A DNA stretch of 64,000 bases from assembly GCF_910592395.1 (NCBI RefSeq), contig NC_088314.1, forward strand, positions 4,712,001 through 4,776,000, given 5' to 3'. The notes beneath the pieces were generated by a model. The model was not told the DNA's origin. It worked only from the letters and a program-made list of their open reading frames with translations, and did no database searches. The position numbers and the translations under genes are program-made. Source of the stretch: Lineus longissimus (Eukaryota > Nemertea > Pilidiophora > Heteronemertea > Lineidae). This document shows positions 12,801-25,600 of this stretch, piece after piece; within the stretch, counting starts at the first letter, position 1, and the number at the start of each line of letters is the position of its first letter.

Positions 12801-14366
12801 AGTGTTCATTGACACTGAATGAAATGTTACAACGTGGCACTGGATTTATGGGCGCACTGAATTTATGGGAACACTTCTATTCTGCACTCACAAACAGTTT
12901 ACGCTAGTATGGAACAATCTTCTAATGTATCATTGTACTTCTTTTCAGTGTAATGCGAGGTGTAGGCGAGTTAGATGTAAACCGACCAAATACTCCTAAA
13001 ATGCTTATAGATGAGACTAGGCCATATCTACTCCTGGATCTGAGGGATCGGGACGAATATGATGAATGCCATCTCATTACAGGTGAGGCCAACTGAGCAT
13101 CATTTTCTGACAGCATTATGTATCCCCTAGCTGTCCATTCGTTCATGTCTGTGATAGGTTGGTGGGGGGGGGGGGGGGGCATATGCCTTGCTGTGTTTTT
13201 CTCTTCATGTCCTTTATAACATGATGGATAACCTTTAACATTGTTGCTTTCTATTTCCAGCATTGAATTATCCACATGCCATGCTGTCAAGATCGGTAAA
13301 TTTTGAAACAAAAGATATGCTGGCTTATGTATCCTTACAATCAACATTATAGCAGTGAAATACCACTGCTCCTCTGTCCTCAAGAAAGGGGTTTTCATAA
13401 TAGTAAATCTCACAATTTCACTAAGTGAGATGGCCACAAATGAATGTGGGTTTTCAGTATATTACACCAACAGGTGATGTTTCCTTGACCTTGCCCCAGA
13501 AAAATCAACCAGGAAAAATCATCCTAGTTTATGACGAAGATGAGAAGATAGGACCTAAAGCTGCAAGCACCCTGGTCGAACGAGGATATGATAATTTGTT
13601 TATGCTCTCTGGAGGTAAGACCAGTTGGACAAGTTTACTACATAAAACGGCTGTGCTGGTATTTTATGTCACTTTTGTTTCATAGTTTTGTTGCAAATCT
13701 TCTTTGTAAGTGTTTGCTGTGCACTTGGAGTTGATATTCTCCATGGAGTATTCCTCCTCAAAGGCAAGATGATCATCTTTTACTTGCCACTTTGTGGCCC
13801 AACAAGCTCCTTAGAGCAATTTTAAAAAGCCCTACTGTATTGTAGATCTTCATCAACTTATCTGGTAGTGTTCTCCCCATAACTTGCCAAATGTATTCTG
13901 TTGTTTTGCATTGCAGGCTTGAAGGTGGCCTATAAACTCTTCCCCCGTGGCCTCATCACTGGAACCGTCCCTGTCAGTATTTCACCCCTGAAGAAAGGAG
14001 CAGTCAGGGAGCGAGCCTCGCAGACAGAATTCTCTTACGATGACCTGGATACATTGAATTCACAATTAGATACTGCACTGGATGACCGCAGCACTGGAAG
14101 TAAGTCAACATTTGGTACTTTTTGTATTCAAAATCCCTCCACTTGTAATCAGACCGATGCAAAAGCCTGAATATGGCTGCTTTTGTTTCTTTAAGCCTCC
14201 CATTTAATCCATTCCTTTCATTTTCTAAATGTTGTCTGTTCCTATCTTTCCAGGTCGTTTGAGCAAGGCCTCAACCTCAGCCAGCCGTACTGCATCTCAG
14301 ATGACCAGCAGGAGTGTTGCATCATCCATGACAGGCAGTATCACCGGCAGAGCTCCATTCAAATGA
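6820..14366 (+). CDS. CEP41: centrosomal protein of 41 kDa
   Basis: Centriole/basal-body protein with a rhodanese-like domain. In vertebrates it is needed for tubulin polyglutamylation in cilia, and its loss causes Joubert syndrome. Eleven exons join in frame: 6820-6861, 6958-7021, 7816-7863, 11108-11169, 11403-11463, 12284-12473, 12949-13082, 13261-13328, 13500-13614, 13917-14099, 14254-14366, giving 359 aa (human 373). Family blocks seen: [67 protein letters not shown]. The rhodanese domain spans about residues 170-275. Its active-site loop reads YDEDEKIG with no Cys, so it is a non-catalytic rhodanese, as in human CEP41. The middle (residues 82-150) is low-complexity and acidic, and the tail is Ser/Thr-rich. 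Intron 3 is 3.2 kb and holds a possible alternative first exon. Confidence 0.95.
7268..7395. repeat. small fold-back repeat in CEP41 intron 2
   Basis: TTTAGAATCCCCGATC near 7272 is answered by its exact complement GATCGGGGATTCTAAA near 7378, making a hairpin with about 16-base arms. The left half (TGACGTAGTTTG...CGCATTC...AACTATAAATCCA) is partly repeated in direct orientation at 7703-7774, so this looks like a decayed short mobile element. Confidence 0.6.
10114..10234 (+). CDS. CEP41: candidate alternative first exon of CEP41
   Basis: Within CEP41 intron 3 an open frame starts at ATG 10114 ([17 protein letters not shown]) and runs 40 codons to GAAG followed by GTATAG at 10235. One base is left over, exactly the phase needed to join exon 4 at 11108, giving ...[18 protein letters not shown]. 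The open frame also extends upstream of this ATG. The encoded peptide is basic and proline-containing, loosely like the normal N-terminus ([12 protein letters not shown] versus [10 protein letters not shown]). The result would be an isoform with 40 new residues in place of the first 51. There is no transcript evidence; chance is possible. Confidence 0.35.
13164..13179 (+). repeat. 16-base poly-G tract in CEP41 intron 7
   Basis: An uninterrupted run of 16 G lies 82 bases after the exon 7 donor. Such a run can form a G-quadruplex in the transcript and is prone to length change and sequencing error. Confidence 0.9.
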
Positions 14367-16081
14367 TTCGCAGCACGGCCATACGATCACGAACTGCTCA
14401 GGGTGTAATTGGGGGTTTTGGTCTCTTTGGATTGGCAGTCTCAGACTGGAGTTGTGACATTACAAACTTTTTTCAGTGACTAGTGACGCATAGTTGTTGA
14501 CATCATGTGGCATTTATGAGAGATATGATTGTGGAGGCACACCCAAGCAAAAGTTTGTAGTAGAAAGATTTCATTCATGGTATTAACTCTTGACTACCCA
14601 CATTTTACCATCTTGATGTATCAACGGTTAACATTCACAAATTTACTTGCTCATTATCACAAGCCCATCACCCTTGAAGCTTCATGATGCAAATTGATTT
14701 CCTGTTATACAGTCTTGTATAGTTTCGTCATTATCGTAGAAGTGGCTGAGAATTCTCATTGGTTCAGAAATCACTCATGGTTTGAATGAGTGGTTGTGAC
14801 CCTTGAGATCGATATTTAATAGTCGTTAAAGAGGTTGGTTGTTTTTTAAATGTCCTGTTTCCTTACGAAGAGCAATCGCGTGTGATACTGCTAACTCTTT
14901 TTAACAGTATTATCATCTTGTTAAGCTGTTGGTTGATCTTCCTTGGTTTCTGAGTGCTGTCTTCCATAATTGTTTCACTGATTATTTCTCAATAAGAAAT
15001 GCGACTGTCCTTTACCACTGGAAAAACTGTCCTCCCAGTAGATTGGTGTTATAAGATTTTTCATCCTGTCGGGTGGGTTCCACAACGTTTGGGTGATTCA
15101 AGTATTGATGCCAATTCTCTGGGCCAGGTGTATGTCATGGATGTCGTGGCTCTGATTTATTTCCAGGTTAGAGCCTGATTCATGAATGATCACTGCCACA
15201 GAAATTGCAATGAACTAAAGCTACTTGAGATTTTGACAATTTTTTTGGATTTGCAAAGCACAATGCTGTTTATAATGTGATGTTTTGATGTGCTGTTTGA
15301 CACCGTGTTGTGTTAACTTTATCAATTTCTAGTGTCAGCTGTCTGACTTTCTGTTACTTAATCACTTCATGACAGATATGATATATATCCTTCAAATGAT
15401 TAACCCTATTGAATAATAGTTTGGCATTCACTGATTTCTGAAACCATTATTGACAAGAACTAACCCCACAATCAAGCCTTCTGATTGGCTCATCTCTAAT
15501 GCATGCAGAATTCAGCTGATTTGATTGGGCAATCCACTGGAATTAAACCCTTTTTTCTTTTGGAAATTACTGAATGTTGTGAAAATTACATAGTTATTGT
15601 ACATGGTTTACTTGTCACATAGTTGTATCACATGAAGCTGGTCTTTTTGTGATGGGGGGGGGACCTTTGAGATTGTCCAGTAGTAATCCATCCACTTTCA
15701 TTAATCAACTTGGCCTGATATGAAATGTCATGTGCATGTACCACTACCTGATGTAACTGTTACTAATACAATGCATTTCATGTGTCAATTTCTACTTAGT
15801 ATCTCCCTCCATATTAGACAAACGAATATTTGTTATCGTTATATATGATTGGAGTGGCTGTTAAATTGCTGCAGTACAAAGCTGTAATTCTTGAATATGT
15901 AGGATTGTTAAAAGATAGTCAAATTTCAGTTGGGTTTATAGTACTTGTGTACTTATTTTCATACATTAGTCTCAACAGATTTCTTTGCTGTTTTGTATTC
16001 ATGGCAGGAAAATGGTTCACTGCTGAATGAGATTATGGATACTTATCAAAAAGTTGCAGGACAAAATGCTGTATAAATAAA
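14367..16081 (+). other. probable CEP41 3' UTR with AATAAA at 16076
   Basis: After the CEP41 stop there is AT-rich, non-coding sequence up to a canonical AATAAA at 16076-16081, with a GT-rich stretch (ATGTGTGTTCG) soon after, as at a cleavage site. That would be a 1.7-kb 3' UTR. Other earlier signals are weak, so shorter forms are possible. Confidence 0.55.
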
Positions 16082-17400
16082 AGTAGAGATTTTGTAAGAA
16101 ATGATGTGTGTTCGACACTTTATTTTATGTATGATTCTCAAATGACTGTTGATAGAATTTTGTACAGTGTAGAACCAGTGTAGAACCAGTGTAGGTGTTT
16201 CAATTGTTGTCATTATTGAATGTCAGTTCAACAATAGTGTAATTTGATAATGTCTGTGCCAATTCTCTGTAAATGATCTCCTTGATTGCATCCTACCTGT
16301 ATGTGTTCACTTCAAAACTGTCGAGAACTAACTATAGAGTAAGTCCTACCTGCATGTGTTCTTGCACATCCCAATCTCTCCAAATGTAGATTTTTGAATG
16401 ACTCAAAATGTCTGTGATATTGTGGCATTTCTGTATGGTTCTAACATCCTTGTAGCACTAACATTAACAACCTTCTGACATCATTGTCATTTAGTGAAAT
16501 GCTAATGTACATACTGGGCAGAATCTGCTGTGGCCATCTGTGTAAAACAGCATATAAAGTCAGAGAGTTGTCCCCTATCGCTTTAGGAAGTGGACTGATC
16601 GGGTATCAAACCCACAACCTTATTTCAAATATCAGTCATACCTCTGTGCCACTCTAAAAGCCAATATTTTGGTCAAATAAGTCAAATGCAAAATTCCTTC
16701 TCTTGAATCATTTTGGTTTACTGAATGTTAAATGCTTGTGCCCAGTGTCCCATCTCTATCCCCTTAATTCCTTGACATTTAGTGACACTTGACATGTACT
16801 GTAAGTTCTATGAAGAGTAACTTGTTGCAGGCAGTGACCCATGAAAAATATTCTGTTAGTTACATATTTGTGAGGTGTCCTTAAACAAGTGAGTAGTACA
16901 TGTTATGCGTTATCAGAAAATTGTGGTGAAATGGCTTCTTTCTGATGTCGAACGCAGACATTCACTGAGTAATGAAGCGTGCTGCCTATTTTCAGATTTT
17001 ATCACCAAGGTGTGGCACTCTATTGTGTATTTATGTTTGGTGTGGAGCTGTGCTCTTAACACTATATTCAGTGCATAATTGAATGCATTAATGTAGAGAT
17101 AGCAGTGTATAAGTTTTATTGTATCAAAGCTGGAATAAAACATCGCTACACATACATATTCTTTCATCATTTGAAGCAATTTACAGCAAGTGTTGTACAG
17201 AGAATTAGAGAAACTTTCTCAAAGCTCGAGTGAAGGAAGAAGAGAGAGGTTGGAATGCTCCTTCACGTGATCTGTATGCGCTCTTTTGAACATTTTTCAT
17301 TTGAGGTGGAAGACAGTGGTCACAGCTAACAACCAGAGTACATCACACACTGTCCGCCAGAGAAAGTAGGAACAGTTGCCACAAGAGCGACCATCACCTG
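16082..17400. other. intergenic region between CEP41 and the repeat arrays
   Basis: No exon is supported here. A 15-base duplication (GTGTAGAACCA, twice near 16167-16190) and a tRNA-like SINE head at about 16590-16660 are the only structures seen. Confidence 0.5.
16590..16660 (-). mobile_element. tRNA-derived SINE head
   Basis: Read on the minus strand, the segment holds an A-box-like TGGCACAGAGG and, about 35 bases on, a B-box-like GGTTTGATACC inside GTGGGTTTGATACCCG. These are the internal RNA polymerase III promoter boxes of tRNA genes. The anticodon arm does not fold properly, so it is a tRNA-derived SINE or pseudogene and not a working tRNA. Confidence 0.55.
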
Positions 17401-17404
17401 ATGT

Positions 17405-17626
17405 CACATTAACCTGATCCATCTCCCATTACACCAGTCAGTATCAGCAGGATGACACATTCAGACAGACCAATCTGCAATGTCACAACCTGATCCATTT
17501 CCCATTACACCAGTCCGTATCACCAGGATGACACATTCAGACAGACCAATCTGCAATGTCACAACCTGATCCGTCTCCCATTGCACCAGTCAGTATCACC
17601 AGGATGACACCTTCAGACAGACCAAC
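17405..17626. repeat. 76-bp tandem repeat, about three copies
   Basis: The word AACCTGATCC recurs at 17411, 17487 and 17563, exactly 76 bases apart, and the following sequence (CCCATTACACCAGTC, CAGGATGACAC, TCAGACAGACCAATCTGCAATG) repeats with few changes. It lies 70 bases before the 117-bp array but shares no obvious sequence with it. Confidence 0.85.
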
Positions 17627-17966
17627 GGTGTAGAAGTTTAGAATGTCCCGGGATAGAATGTCCGGAGAGCGAAGGATTCTCTTAGCTTTGGCGGGAATGT
17701 CTTCTGGTTGTCTGCAGTGACCATTGGCCCCCATATCATTTCTCTGCTAGGAGAGTCCCTTGGTTGTGTGCTGTGACTGTTGTCGCTGTCTCTCTACTGG
17801 TAGACAGTGTTCACTGTCTTCTGGTTGTCTGCAGTGACCATTGGCTCCCATATCATTTCTCTGCTAGGAGAGTCCCTTGGTTGTGTGCTGTGACTGTTGT
17901 CCCTGTCTCTCTACTGGTAGACAGTGTTCACTGTCTTTTGGTTGTCTGCAGTGACCATTGACCCCC

Positions 17967-18082
17967 ATTGCGGCCGGAAATGGTGAATGTGTTCGACAAA
18001 TAGCGTATCATTCAATTTGATCGTGTGGCCTATGCAGTTCCAACATCCTACACTGGAGACCTATATCCATTCTTTGCCAGGA
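17967..18082. repeat. non-homologous spacer in the 117-bp array, copy 1
   Basis: A segment of about 112 bases (GGAAATGGTGAATGTGTTCG, then CGTGTGGCCTATGCAGTTCC, then GAGACCTATATCCATTC) interrupts the array. It is almost identical to 20065-20178, exactly 2,096 bases downstream, so array and spacer together were duplicated as a higher-order unit of about 2.1 kb. Confidence 0.85.
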
Positions 18083-20064
18083 GGACAGTTCCCTACACTG
18101 GATGTCTGCTGTGACTGTTGTTGGTGTCTCTCTACTGGTAGACATTGTTCACTGTCTTCTGGTTGTCTGCAGTGACCATTGGCTCCCATATCATTTCTCT
18201 CCTAGGACAGTCCCCTGGTTGTGTGCTGTAACTGTTGTCCCTGTCTCTCTACTGGTAGACAGTGTTCACTGTCTTCTAGTTGTCTGTAGTGACCATTGGC
18301 TCCCATATCATTTCTCTGCTAGGACAGTCCCCTGGTTGTGTGCTGTGACTGTTGTCCCTGTCTCTCTACTGGTAGACAGTGTTCACTGTCTTCTAGTTGT
18401 CTGCAGTGACCATTGGCTCCCATATCATTTCTCTGCTAGGACAGTCCCCTGGCTGTGTGCTGTGACTGATGTCCCTGTCTCTCTACTGGTAGACAGTGTT
18501 CACTGTCTTCTAGTTGTCTGCAGTGACCATTGGCTCCCATATCATTTCTCTGCTAGGAAAGTCCCCTGGTTGTGTGCTGTGACTGTTGTCTCTGTCTCCC
18601 TACTGGTAGACAGTGTTCACTGTCTTCTGGTTGTCTGCAGTGACCATTGGCTCCCATATCATTTCTCTGCTAGGAAAGTCCCCTGGTTGTGTGCTGTGAC
18701 TGTTGTCTCTGTCTCCCTACTGGTAGACAGTGTTCGCTGTCTTCTGGTATTCTGCAGTGACCATTGGCTCCCATATCATTTCTCTGCTAGGACAGTCCCC
18801 TGGTTGTGTGCTGTGACTGTTGTCTCTGTCTCCCTACTGGTAGACAGTGTTCGCTGTCTTCTGGTTGTCTGCAATGACCATTGGCCCCCATATCATTTCT
18901 CTGCTAGGACAGTCCCCTGGTTGTGTGCTGTGACTGTTGTCCCTGTCTCTCCACTGGTAGACAGTGTTCACTGTCTTCTGGTTTTCTGCAGTGACCATTG
19001 GCCCCCATATCATTTCTCTGCTAGGACAGTCCCCTGGCTGTGTGCTGTGACTGATGTCCCTGTCTCTCTACTGGTAGACAGTGTTCACTGTCTTCTAGTT
19101 GTCTGCAGTGACAATTGACCCCCATATCATTTCTCTGCTAGGACAGTCCCCTGGTTGTGTGCTGTGACTGTTGTTCCTGTCTCTCTACTGGTAGACAGTG
19201 TTCACTGTCTCCTGGTTGTCTGCAGTGACCATTGGCCCCCAATATCATTTCTCTGCTGGGAGAGTCCCCTGGTTGTGTGCTGTGACTGTTGTCGCTGTCT
19301 CTCTACTGGTAGACAGTGTTTACTGTCTTCTGGTTGTCTGCAGTGACCATTGGCCCCCAATATAATTTCTCTGCTAGGAAAGTCCCCTGGTTGTGTGCTG
19401 TGGCTGTTGTCGCTGTCTCTCTACTTGTAGACAGTGTTCACTGTCTTCTGGTTGTCTGCAGTGACCATTGGCCCCCATATCAATTCTCTGCTAGGACAGT
19501 CCCCTGGTTGTGTGCTGTGACTGTTGTCGCGGTCTCTCTACTGGTAGACAGTGTTCACTGTCTTCTGGTTGTCTGCAGTGACCATTGGCCCCCATATCAA
19601 TTCTCTGCTAGGACAGTCCCCTGGTTGTGTGCTGTGACTGTTGTCGCGGTCTCTTTACTGGTAGACAGTGTTTACTGTCTTCTGGTTGTCTGCAGTGACC
19701 ATTGGCCCCCAATATCATTTCTCTGCTAGGAAAGTCCCCTGGTTGTGTGATGTGGCTGTTGTCGCTGACTCTCTACTTGTAGACAGTGTTCACTGTCTTC
19801 TGGTTGTCTGCAGTGACCATTAGCCCCCATATCAATTATCTGCTAGGACAGTCCCCTGGTTGTGTGCTGTGACTGTTGTCGCGGTCTCTCTACTGGTAGA
19901 CAGTGTTCACTGTCTTCTGGTTGTCTGCAGTGACCATTGGCCCCCATATAATTTCTCTGCTAGGAGAGTCCCTTGGTTGTGTGCTGTGACTGTTGTTCCT
20001 GTCTCTCTACTGGTAGACAGTGTTCACTGTCTTTTGGTTGTCTGCAATGACCAGTGACCCCCAT

Positions 20065-20178
20065 TGCAGCCGGAAATGGTGAATGTGTTCGACAAATAGC
20101 GTATCATTCAATTTGATCGTGTGGCCTATGCAGTTCCAACATCCTACACTGGAGACCTATATCCATTCTTTGCTAGGA
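20065..20178. repeat. non-homologous spacer in the 117-bp array, copy 2
   Basis: Second copy of the spacer at 17967-18082, with only a few differences (for example GCAGCCGG for GCGGCCGG). It marks the start of the second higher-order unit. Confidence 0.85.
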
Positions 20179-21822
20179 CAGTTCCCTGTACTGGATGTCT
20201 GCTGTGACTGTTGTTGGTGTCTCTCTACTGGTAGACATTGTTCACTGCCTTCTGGTTGTCTGCAGTGACCATTGGCTCCCATATCATTTCTCTCCAAGGA
20301 CAGTCCCCTGGTTGTGTGCTGTGACTGTTGTCCCTGTCTCTCTACTGGTAGACAGTGTTCACTGTCTTCTAGTTGTCTGTAGTGACCATTGGCTCCCATA
20401 TAATTTCTCTCCTAGGACAGTCCCCTGGTTGTGTGCTGTGACTGTTGTCCCCGTCTCTCTACTGGTAGACAGTGTTCACTGTCTTCTAGTTGTCTGCAGT
20501 GACCATTGGCTCCCATATCATTTCTCTGCTAGGACAGTCCCCTGGTTGTGTGCTGTGACTGTTGTCCCTGTCTCTCTACTGGTAGACAGTGTTCACTGTC
20601 TTCTAGTTGTCTGTAGTGACCATTGGCTCCCATATCATTTCTCTGCTAGGACAGTCCCCTGGTTGTGTGCTGTGACTGTTGTCCCTGTCTCTCTACTGGT
20701 AGACAGTGTTCACTGTCTTCTAGTTGTCTGTAGTGACCATTGGCTCCCATATCATTTCTCTGCTAGGACAGTCCCCTGGTTGTGTGCTGTGACTGTTGTC
20801 CCTGTCTCTCTACTGGTAGACAGTGTTCACTGTCTTCTAGTTGTCTGCAGTGACCATTGGCTCCCATATCATTTCTCTGCTAGGACAGTCCCCTGGTTGT
20901 GTGCTGTGACTGTTGTTGGTGTCTCTCTACTTGTAGACAGTGTTCACTGTCTTCTAGTTGTCTGTAGTGACCATTGGCTCCCATATCATTTCTCTGCTAG
21001 GACAGTCCCCTGGTTGTGTGCTGTGACTGTTGTCCCTGTCTCTCTACTGGTAGACAGTGTTCACTGTCTTCTAGTTGTCTGTAGTGACCATTGGCTCCCA
21101 TATCATTTCTCTGCTAGGACAGTCCCCTGGTTGTATGCTGTGACTGTTGTCCCTGTCCGTCTACTGGTAGACAGTGTTCACTGTCTTCTGGTTGTCTGCA
21201 GTGACCATTGGCTCCCATATCATTTCTCTGCTAGGACAGTTCCCTGGTTGTCTGCTGTGACTGTTGTCTCCATCTCTCTGCTAGGACAGTGTTCACCGTC
21301 TTATAGCTGTCTGTTGGTACCATTGTGTCTGGTCTTTCTAATGGGACGGTTCTCCTTTTCTAATGTCCGCGGTCCTCTTGGCTGCCCAGACAGTATCTAC
21401 TGCATGTCATCTGGTTTTTCAGCTGTGACCATTGTCCCCCATTTCTCTGCTGGGCCAGTGTCCACTGTCCTCTGTACTACCGAAGGAGTAGTTAAGAGGT
21501 TTCAGGTATTGAGATTTCACAGATCTCATGTGATTATTGCAGTCATTTCTGAATTTGCAAGGCCAGTTATATTGCACCGAGTCACTGTCAAGGGTGATTG
21601 GACTAAAGCAGAATCATGAAGCAATACCATCAGACAGCAATGTAGCTCATTCTACTGAAGAACAAGGAAGTTGCAAAGTTCGGCCAATAGCACTACTTGA
21701 ATTCAAATCCTGGTAGCTGGCCAGCTGACAGTTTGTATCATTGCATGACGATCTGGCAGCTGACAGCAACAGAAAGAGCTGCTAATTGGTCTTCAACCTT
21801 TCTGGATAAAGACATTAGTACC

Positions 21823-21828
21823 TTTATT
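21823..21828 (-). terminator. possible AATAAA poly(A) signal for IARS1
   Basis: TTTATT on the plus strand is AATAAA on the minus strand, 826 bases past the IARS1 stop codon. It is the first clean canonical signal I see in that direction. If used, the 3' UTR stops some 500 bases short of the satellite array. Confidence 0.4.
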
Positions 21829-22653
21829 TCAAGGCCATTGCCTTTAGTAAAAAGAAAAGACTTTAAAATGCAACATCTACAATGACATTATTTTTATCCT
21901 TCATATGTATTTTCATTCATAAGTATCATAACAGCACATTACACAGTTTTCTCAAATCAAAACTGGTAGACAGGATACCTTTTTAGTACTTTACAGTTAA
22001 CAGTACAGATAAAGGCAAATGTGGATTCTGTCAGTGTCAGGCTGGGATGGGGGTTATTTCACAATCTGAATTCAGCACCAGAGTTCTACACACCCTAATA
22101 TAAATATGAGGAGAATCAGAGGTTAATAGGTTAATACTATCAGACATTAATTTGAATTTCCAAAAAGACCATTGCTGATCACTAAAGCACACAAGCCATC
22201 ACCATATCAAAACTCTAAGAGCATCTCAAAGGGTCACTTTACAGTCCTCGTGCTTCAGGACAAGAACTCCATGAAGCTATCCGACACTCCCTGGTTCAAT
22301 TTTAAAGACCATCATGTTGCTTAACCACATCAGGTTCTGCACTGATTACATGAAAACATAATCCTGATCGTCTGACCAATAAGCCATATGTGAATACTAC
22401 AGGCTCCGCTGATAAAGATCCCTTCTGAGTGTAACCTTACGCTCCAGTTGATGAAAATGCCATGCTTGATGTGATAACCCACCAAGTGGTTTTCTTGAGT
22501 GAGAAATAGTTATATGCTGAGTTATGTCTTTCAGGCATGGAAGCGAAAGTGTCACACAGGATGGATATAAAACAGCCGAGCATACAGTTATTCCATATAC
22601 ACAAACAATCATCTTGCAGTTCGATAAGAATCCTAATTACACTAAATAATTCC

Positions 22654-25600
22654 TCATACACTTGCATAAAGTGTCTGTGTATGTAGTGATAGGACATTGT
22701 CCACTGATCGTTTCGTTATTTCGTCAGTCTTATTTGAATTCTTGAACAATCGTGCTTTCTTGCCTTCCAGCCCAAATATAACTGTCACCTGAAAGGGAAG
22801 AAAAGATAAAGGTTTAGATAAATATAAGCGCCAACAGTAAGTGGCAGTTTTTTGTCTCCTCAGATGAGTCATGTTTGTAGTACTCTGTTGGTTTACTGCA
22901 TTGCCTATAGATTTCCTAAGAGGGCCTATTCAAGAAAAACCGTGATCGCTTTTCCTCCCCAAATGCAGAGAGACAACTCACCTGGCTAATCAGATCATCA
23001 ACTGAAGATGGAGACGAACCCACTGGATTCTGAAGGAAGCATGTTGCTTGAGTTCCCTTGGCTCCCTTCAGGGGCTTTGTGCCAACAAGTTCCACATTCA
23101 CAAATTTTGTAGCATTTCGGCCATTCGGTTCAAACTTCGTGCCATTGTTCCTATCGAGATGGGCGTATAATGTTTTTGAATGCAGGGAGAGGGCATCGGA
23201 GACTGTGACACTAGCATCTTGATTTGTCCTATCAGAGGAGAGGGTGTACTTCAGGGCGCGGATATTGAATAATGATCCAACCTGTAGGTCAAAAGAAAAA
23301 TACATAATCTGAGTAAAAGTTACATAGATTTGAGACAACCATTACAACATGTTCTGCTTCTTGTTTGAGATTTGAGTTGATAATACATTATTGCACCATC
23401 CTTTGCTGCATCTGTATGTGCCTCAGGTTCCAAATTTATCTTGTGTAGCACCATGGCACAGACAACTCATCTACACAGCACAGAGTTTTTGCATGCCACT
23501 CCGGTTATGAGCAAACAATGGAAGTAAAGCAACTTGGGTTGCAAACAAGCGTGACATTGTTGGGAATCGAACCCATGACCATTCAATCATGAGGTCAAGA
23601 CCTTAACCACTCGACCACAACAAACCTCCAGATAAGTTTACTAGTCTTACCTGTCTATTCAATTCTTGCATCGTTATGGGGAAGTCACCCTTGGGGTTCT
23701 CCAGCAGGACAGTGCCTTTCATAGATACTTTGTCCAACACCTCCACGTTGACAAACCGACACACAGGTTGTACCCCACTGTCACCAGAGTCCATGTTGTC
23801 ACTGTTGCTGCCCCTTCTCACAAATGTCAAATCTAAGCCATCATTTTTTATCTGAAAATATATACGGAACAATTGTTATGAGAAGTTTTGACAAAAAGAA
23901 GGATTGTGTTGGGAGAGCACATGCTCCTTTGTCATGACGTTCCCATTTTAAGACTGGCAAGATCAAGAAATAAAGCCTGAACTAACCTTCATAGATTCCT
24001 GAATAATGACCGATGCTCCTCTAGCAACTGGATACTTCTCCATGGGCTGCTTGATAGTTTGGAAGATAAAATCGGAGAACTCCTCACAGACTTTCACAAG
24101 ATTCCCAGTGGCCTTATAGAACACCGTGATATTATCCATCGGCACGAGTTTGGCCTTCTTTCTCAGTTTCTGTACCCTGTTGATGATCTCTCTTGCTATG
24201 CCTTCATCCAGCATCGACTGGTCTGGCGTGACGTCAAGGAGGACTAAGATCTGCAGAGGACAACAAGAAAGTTATACACCCTCCCAATAATTCATAGGCT
24301 ACATTGGAACAAAAATGTTGACGTCACAACAATCAAGACTGGTGATTGACAACTAATTTCACCTCTGTACTAATCGTAGGATAATTCAGACAGACCGATC
24401 CTAGCACAGCTACTACACTCAGCCACTTTATAAGAGAGGAAACATTTTGCGGCACAAATAACATCAAACTTACATCGTCATCCGAATGGGCTTCATAATG
24501 ACTCGGAGTTCCATCCTTGTCTGCATCGAAGCCATAAATAACACGCAGGTCCTCGGACACAAGGGTGTGGCCAAGGACGGTAATCTCTCCCGTCATTTGA
24601 AACTCTGTCAGCTGCCCATCAGTCAACTCTCGGATACCTCCCATGACTTTCTTGAATTCGCCCTTCAAGCGTCCACCAAGGACCTTGTGATCTGGTTCAG
24701 CACGGAGTTGAACACCATACTTCTCCTTGTCATTGCTAATGGTCAGTTGCTTGATGTTTAATTCCTTAAGTCAAAGAAGAATAAGCAAAAACTTAGTTAT
24801 GGACGCGGTTTTCAACAGGTGTCTTCATGGAGGGAACTTGGAAAAGCTGTGAGCTGCCTCGCTGGTAGAAAAACAATAATTTGGAGTTGACTTCACGGAC
24901 ACCCCAATATCCACATTTTTCCATTTTTCAATCAAGATCACTGCATTGAGAAATTTCTCACCTCTTTGATGTATGTCTCCAGTGATTTGACATCGTTTAA
25001 CACGCTGGGATCTTTATGGATGACCACAACCTCTTTGAGTGGATACTTGACTGGCAGTGTCTTCCTGTCTCTGACAATACGACCCAACTCAATGACTGCC
25101 TGCATCTTTGAGACTGCAGACTCAATGTGAGTGTCGATGAGTGTCTCCCTGGGTTCGGGTAACATCAGGAAATGTATGCTAGCTGTCTCCTGGTCTTTCA
25201 TTGACTCCGGATCCATCACCATCTTCAGTCTCTGGTACATGTGCTCGGTCAAGAATGGGATGAATGGAGCCTGAAATCAGACAGATGAATTAGTTGGATT
25301 GAAAGAATCTTGAATGGTAAGGGCCGAGTCATTTAATGACAAGAAGTAACAAATAAGATTATGCCCAACAGCCTCCAACAGATTAATTTTACTCACCATA
25401 ACCTTGGTCATGGAGAAAAGGACACTGAACAATGACTCCAATGCTTTGTGGCAATCTGCAATCCCAGAATCACCCTGCAACAGAAAAGTTCAGTTTAGGA
25501 ATAAAGAAGAGGAAAACAAGAAAGTTTGCAACTATGCACTATGATTTTAATCACACCATTCCCCATTAATCCTTTGGTTCTGCAATGGTAGCTGATCATG

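Larger units (their letters stand above)
17697..21295. repeat. 117-bp satellite array, about 28 copies
   Basis: A 117-base unit is repeated in three blocks: 17697-17966, about 18082-20062 and about 20180-21295. Typical unit words are TTGTGTGCTGTGACTGTTGT, CTCTACTGGTAGACAG, GTTGTCTGCAGTGACCATTG and CCCATATCATTTCTCTGC. Copies differ by a few per cent. Because 117 is divisible by 3, the plus strand stays open for long runs (18102-19118, 338 codons; 20195-21619, 474 codons) as a 39-residue repeating hydrophobic peptide. I read this as a by-product of the period, not a gene, since there is no start context, no splice support and no family likeness. Each unit contains the palindrome AGACAGTG-TT-CACTGTCT. 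The unit decays into divergent sequence between 21295 and about 21480. Confidence 0.92.

Noticed and set aside
12922-13437. 171-codon minus-strand open frame
   Set aside because: It overlaps CEP41 exons 7 and 8 on the opposite strand; the plus-strand reading matches CEP41 and has correct splice phases.
18102-19118. 338-codon plus-strand open frame
   Set aside because: It lies wholly inside the 117-bp satellite and is open because the unit length is a multiple of three; no start context, splice sites or family likeness.
20195-21619. 474-codon plus-strand open frame
   Set aside because: Same cause as 18102-19118; its last part is decayed satellite.
23556-23624. Functional tRNA gene
   Set aside because: A and B boxes are good, but the anticodon arm cannot fold with a seven-base loop; called as SINE or pseudogene.
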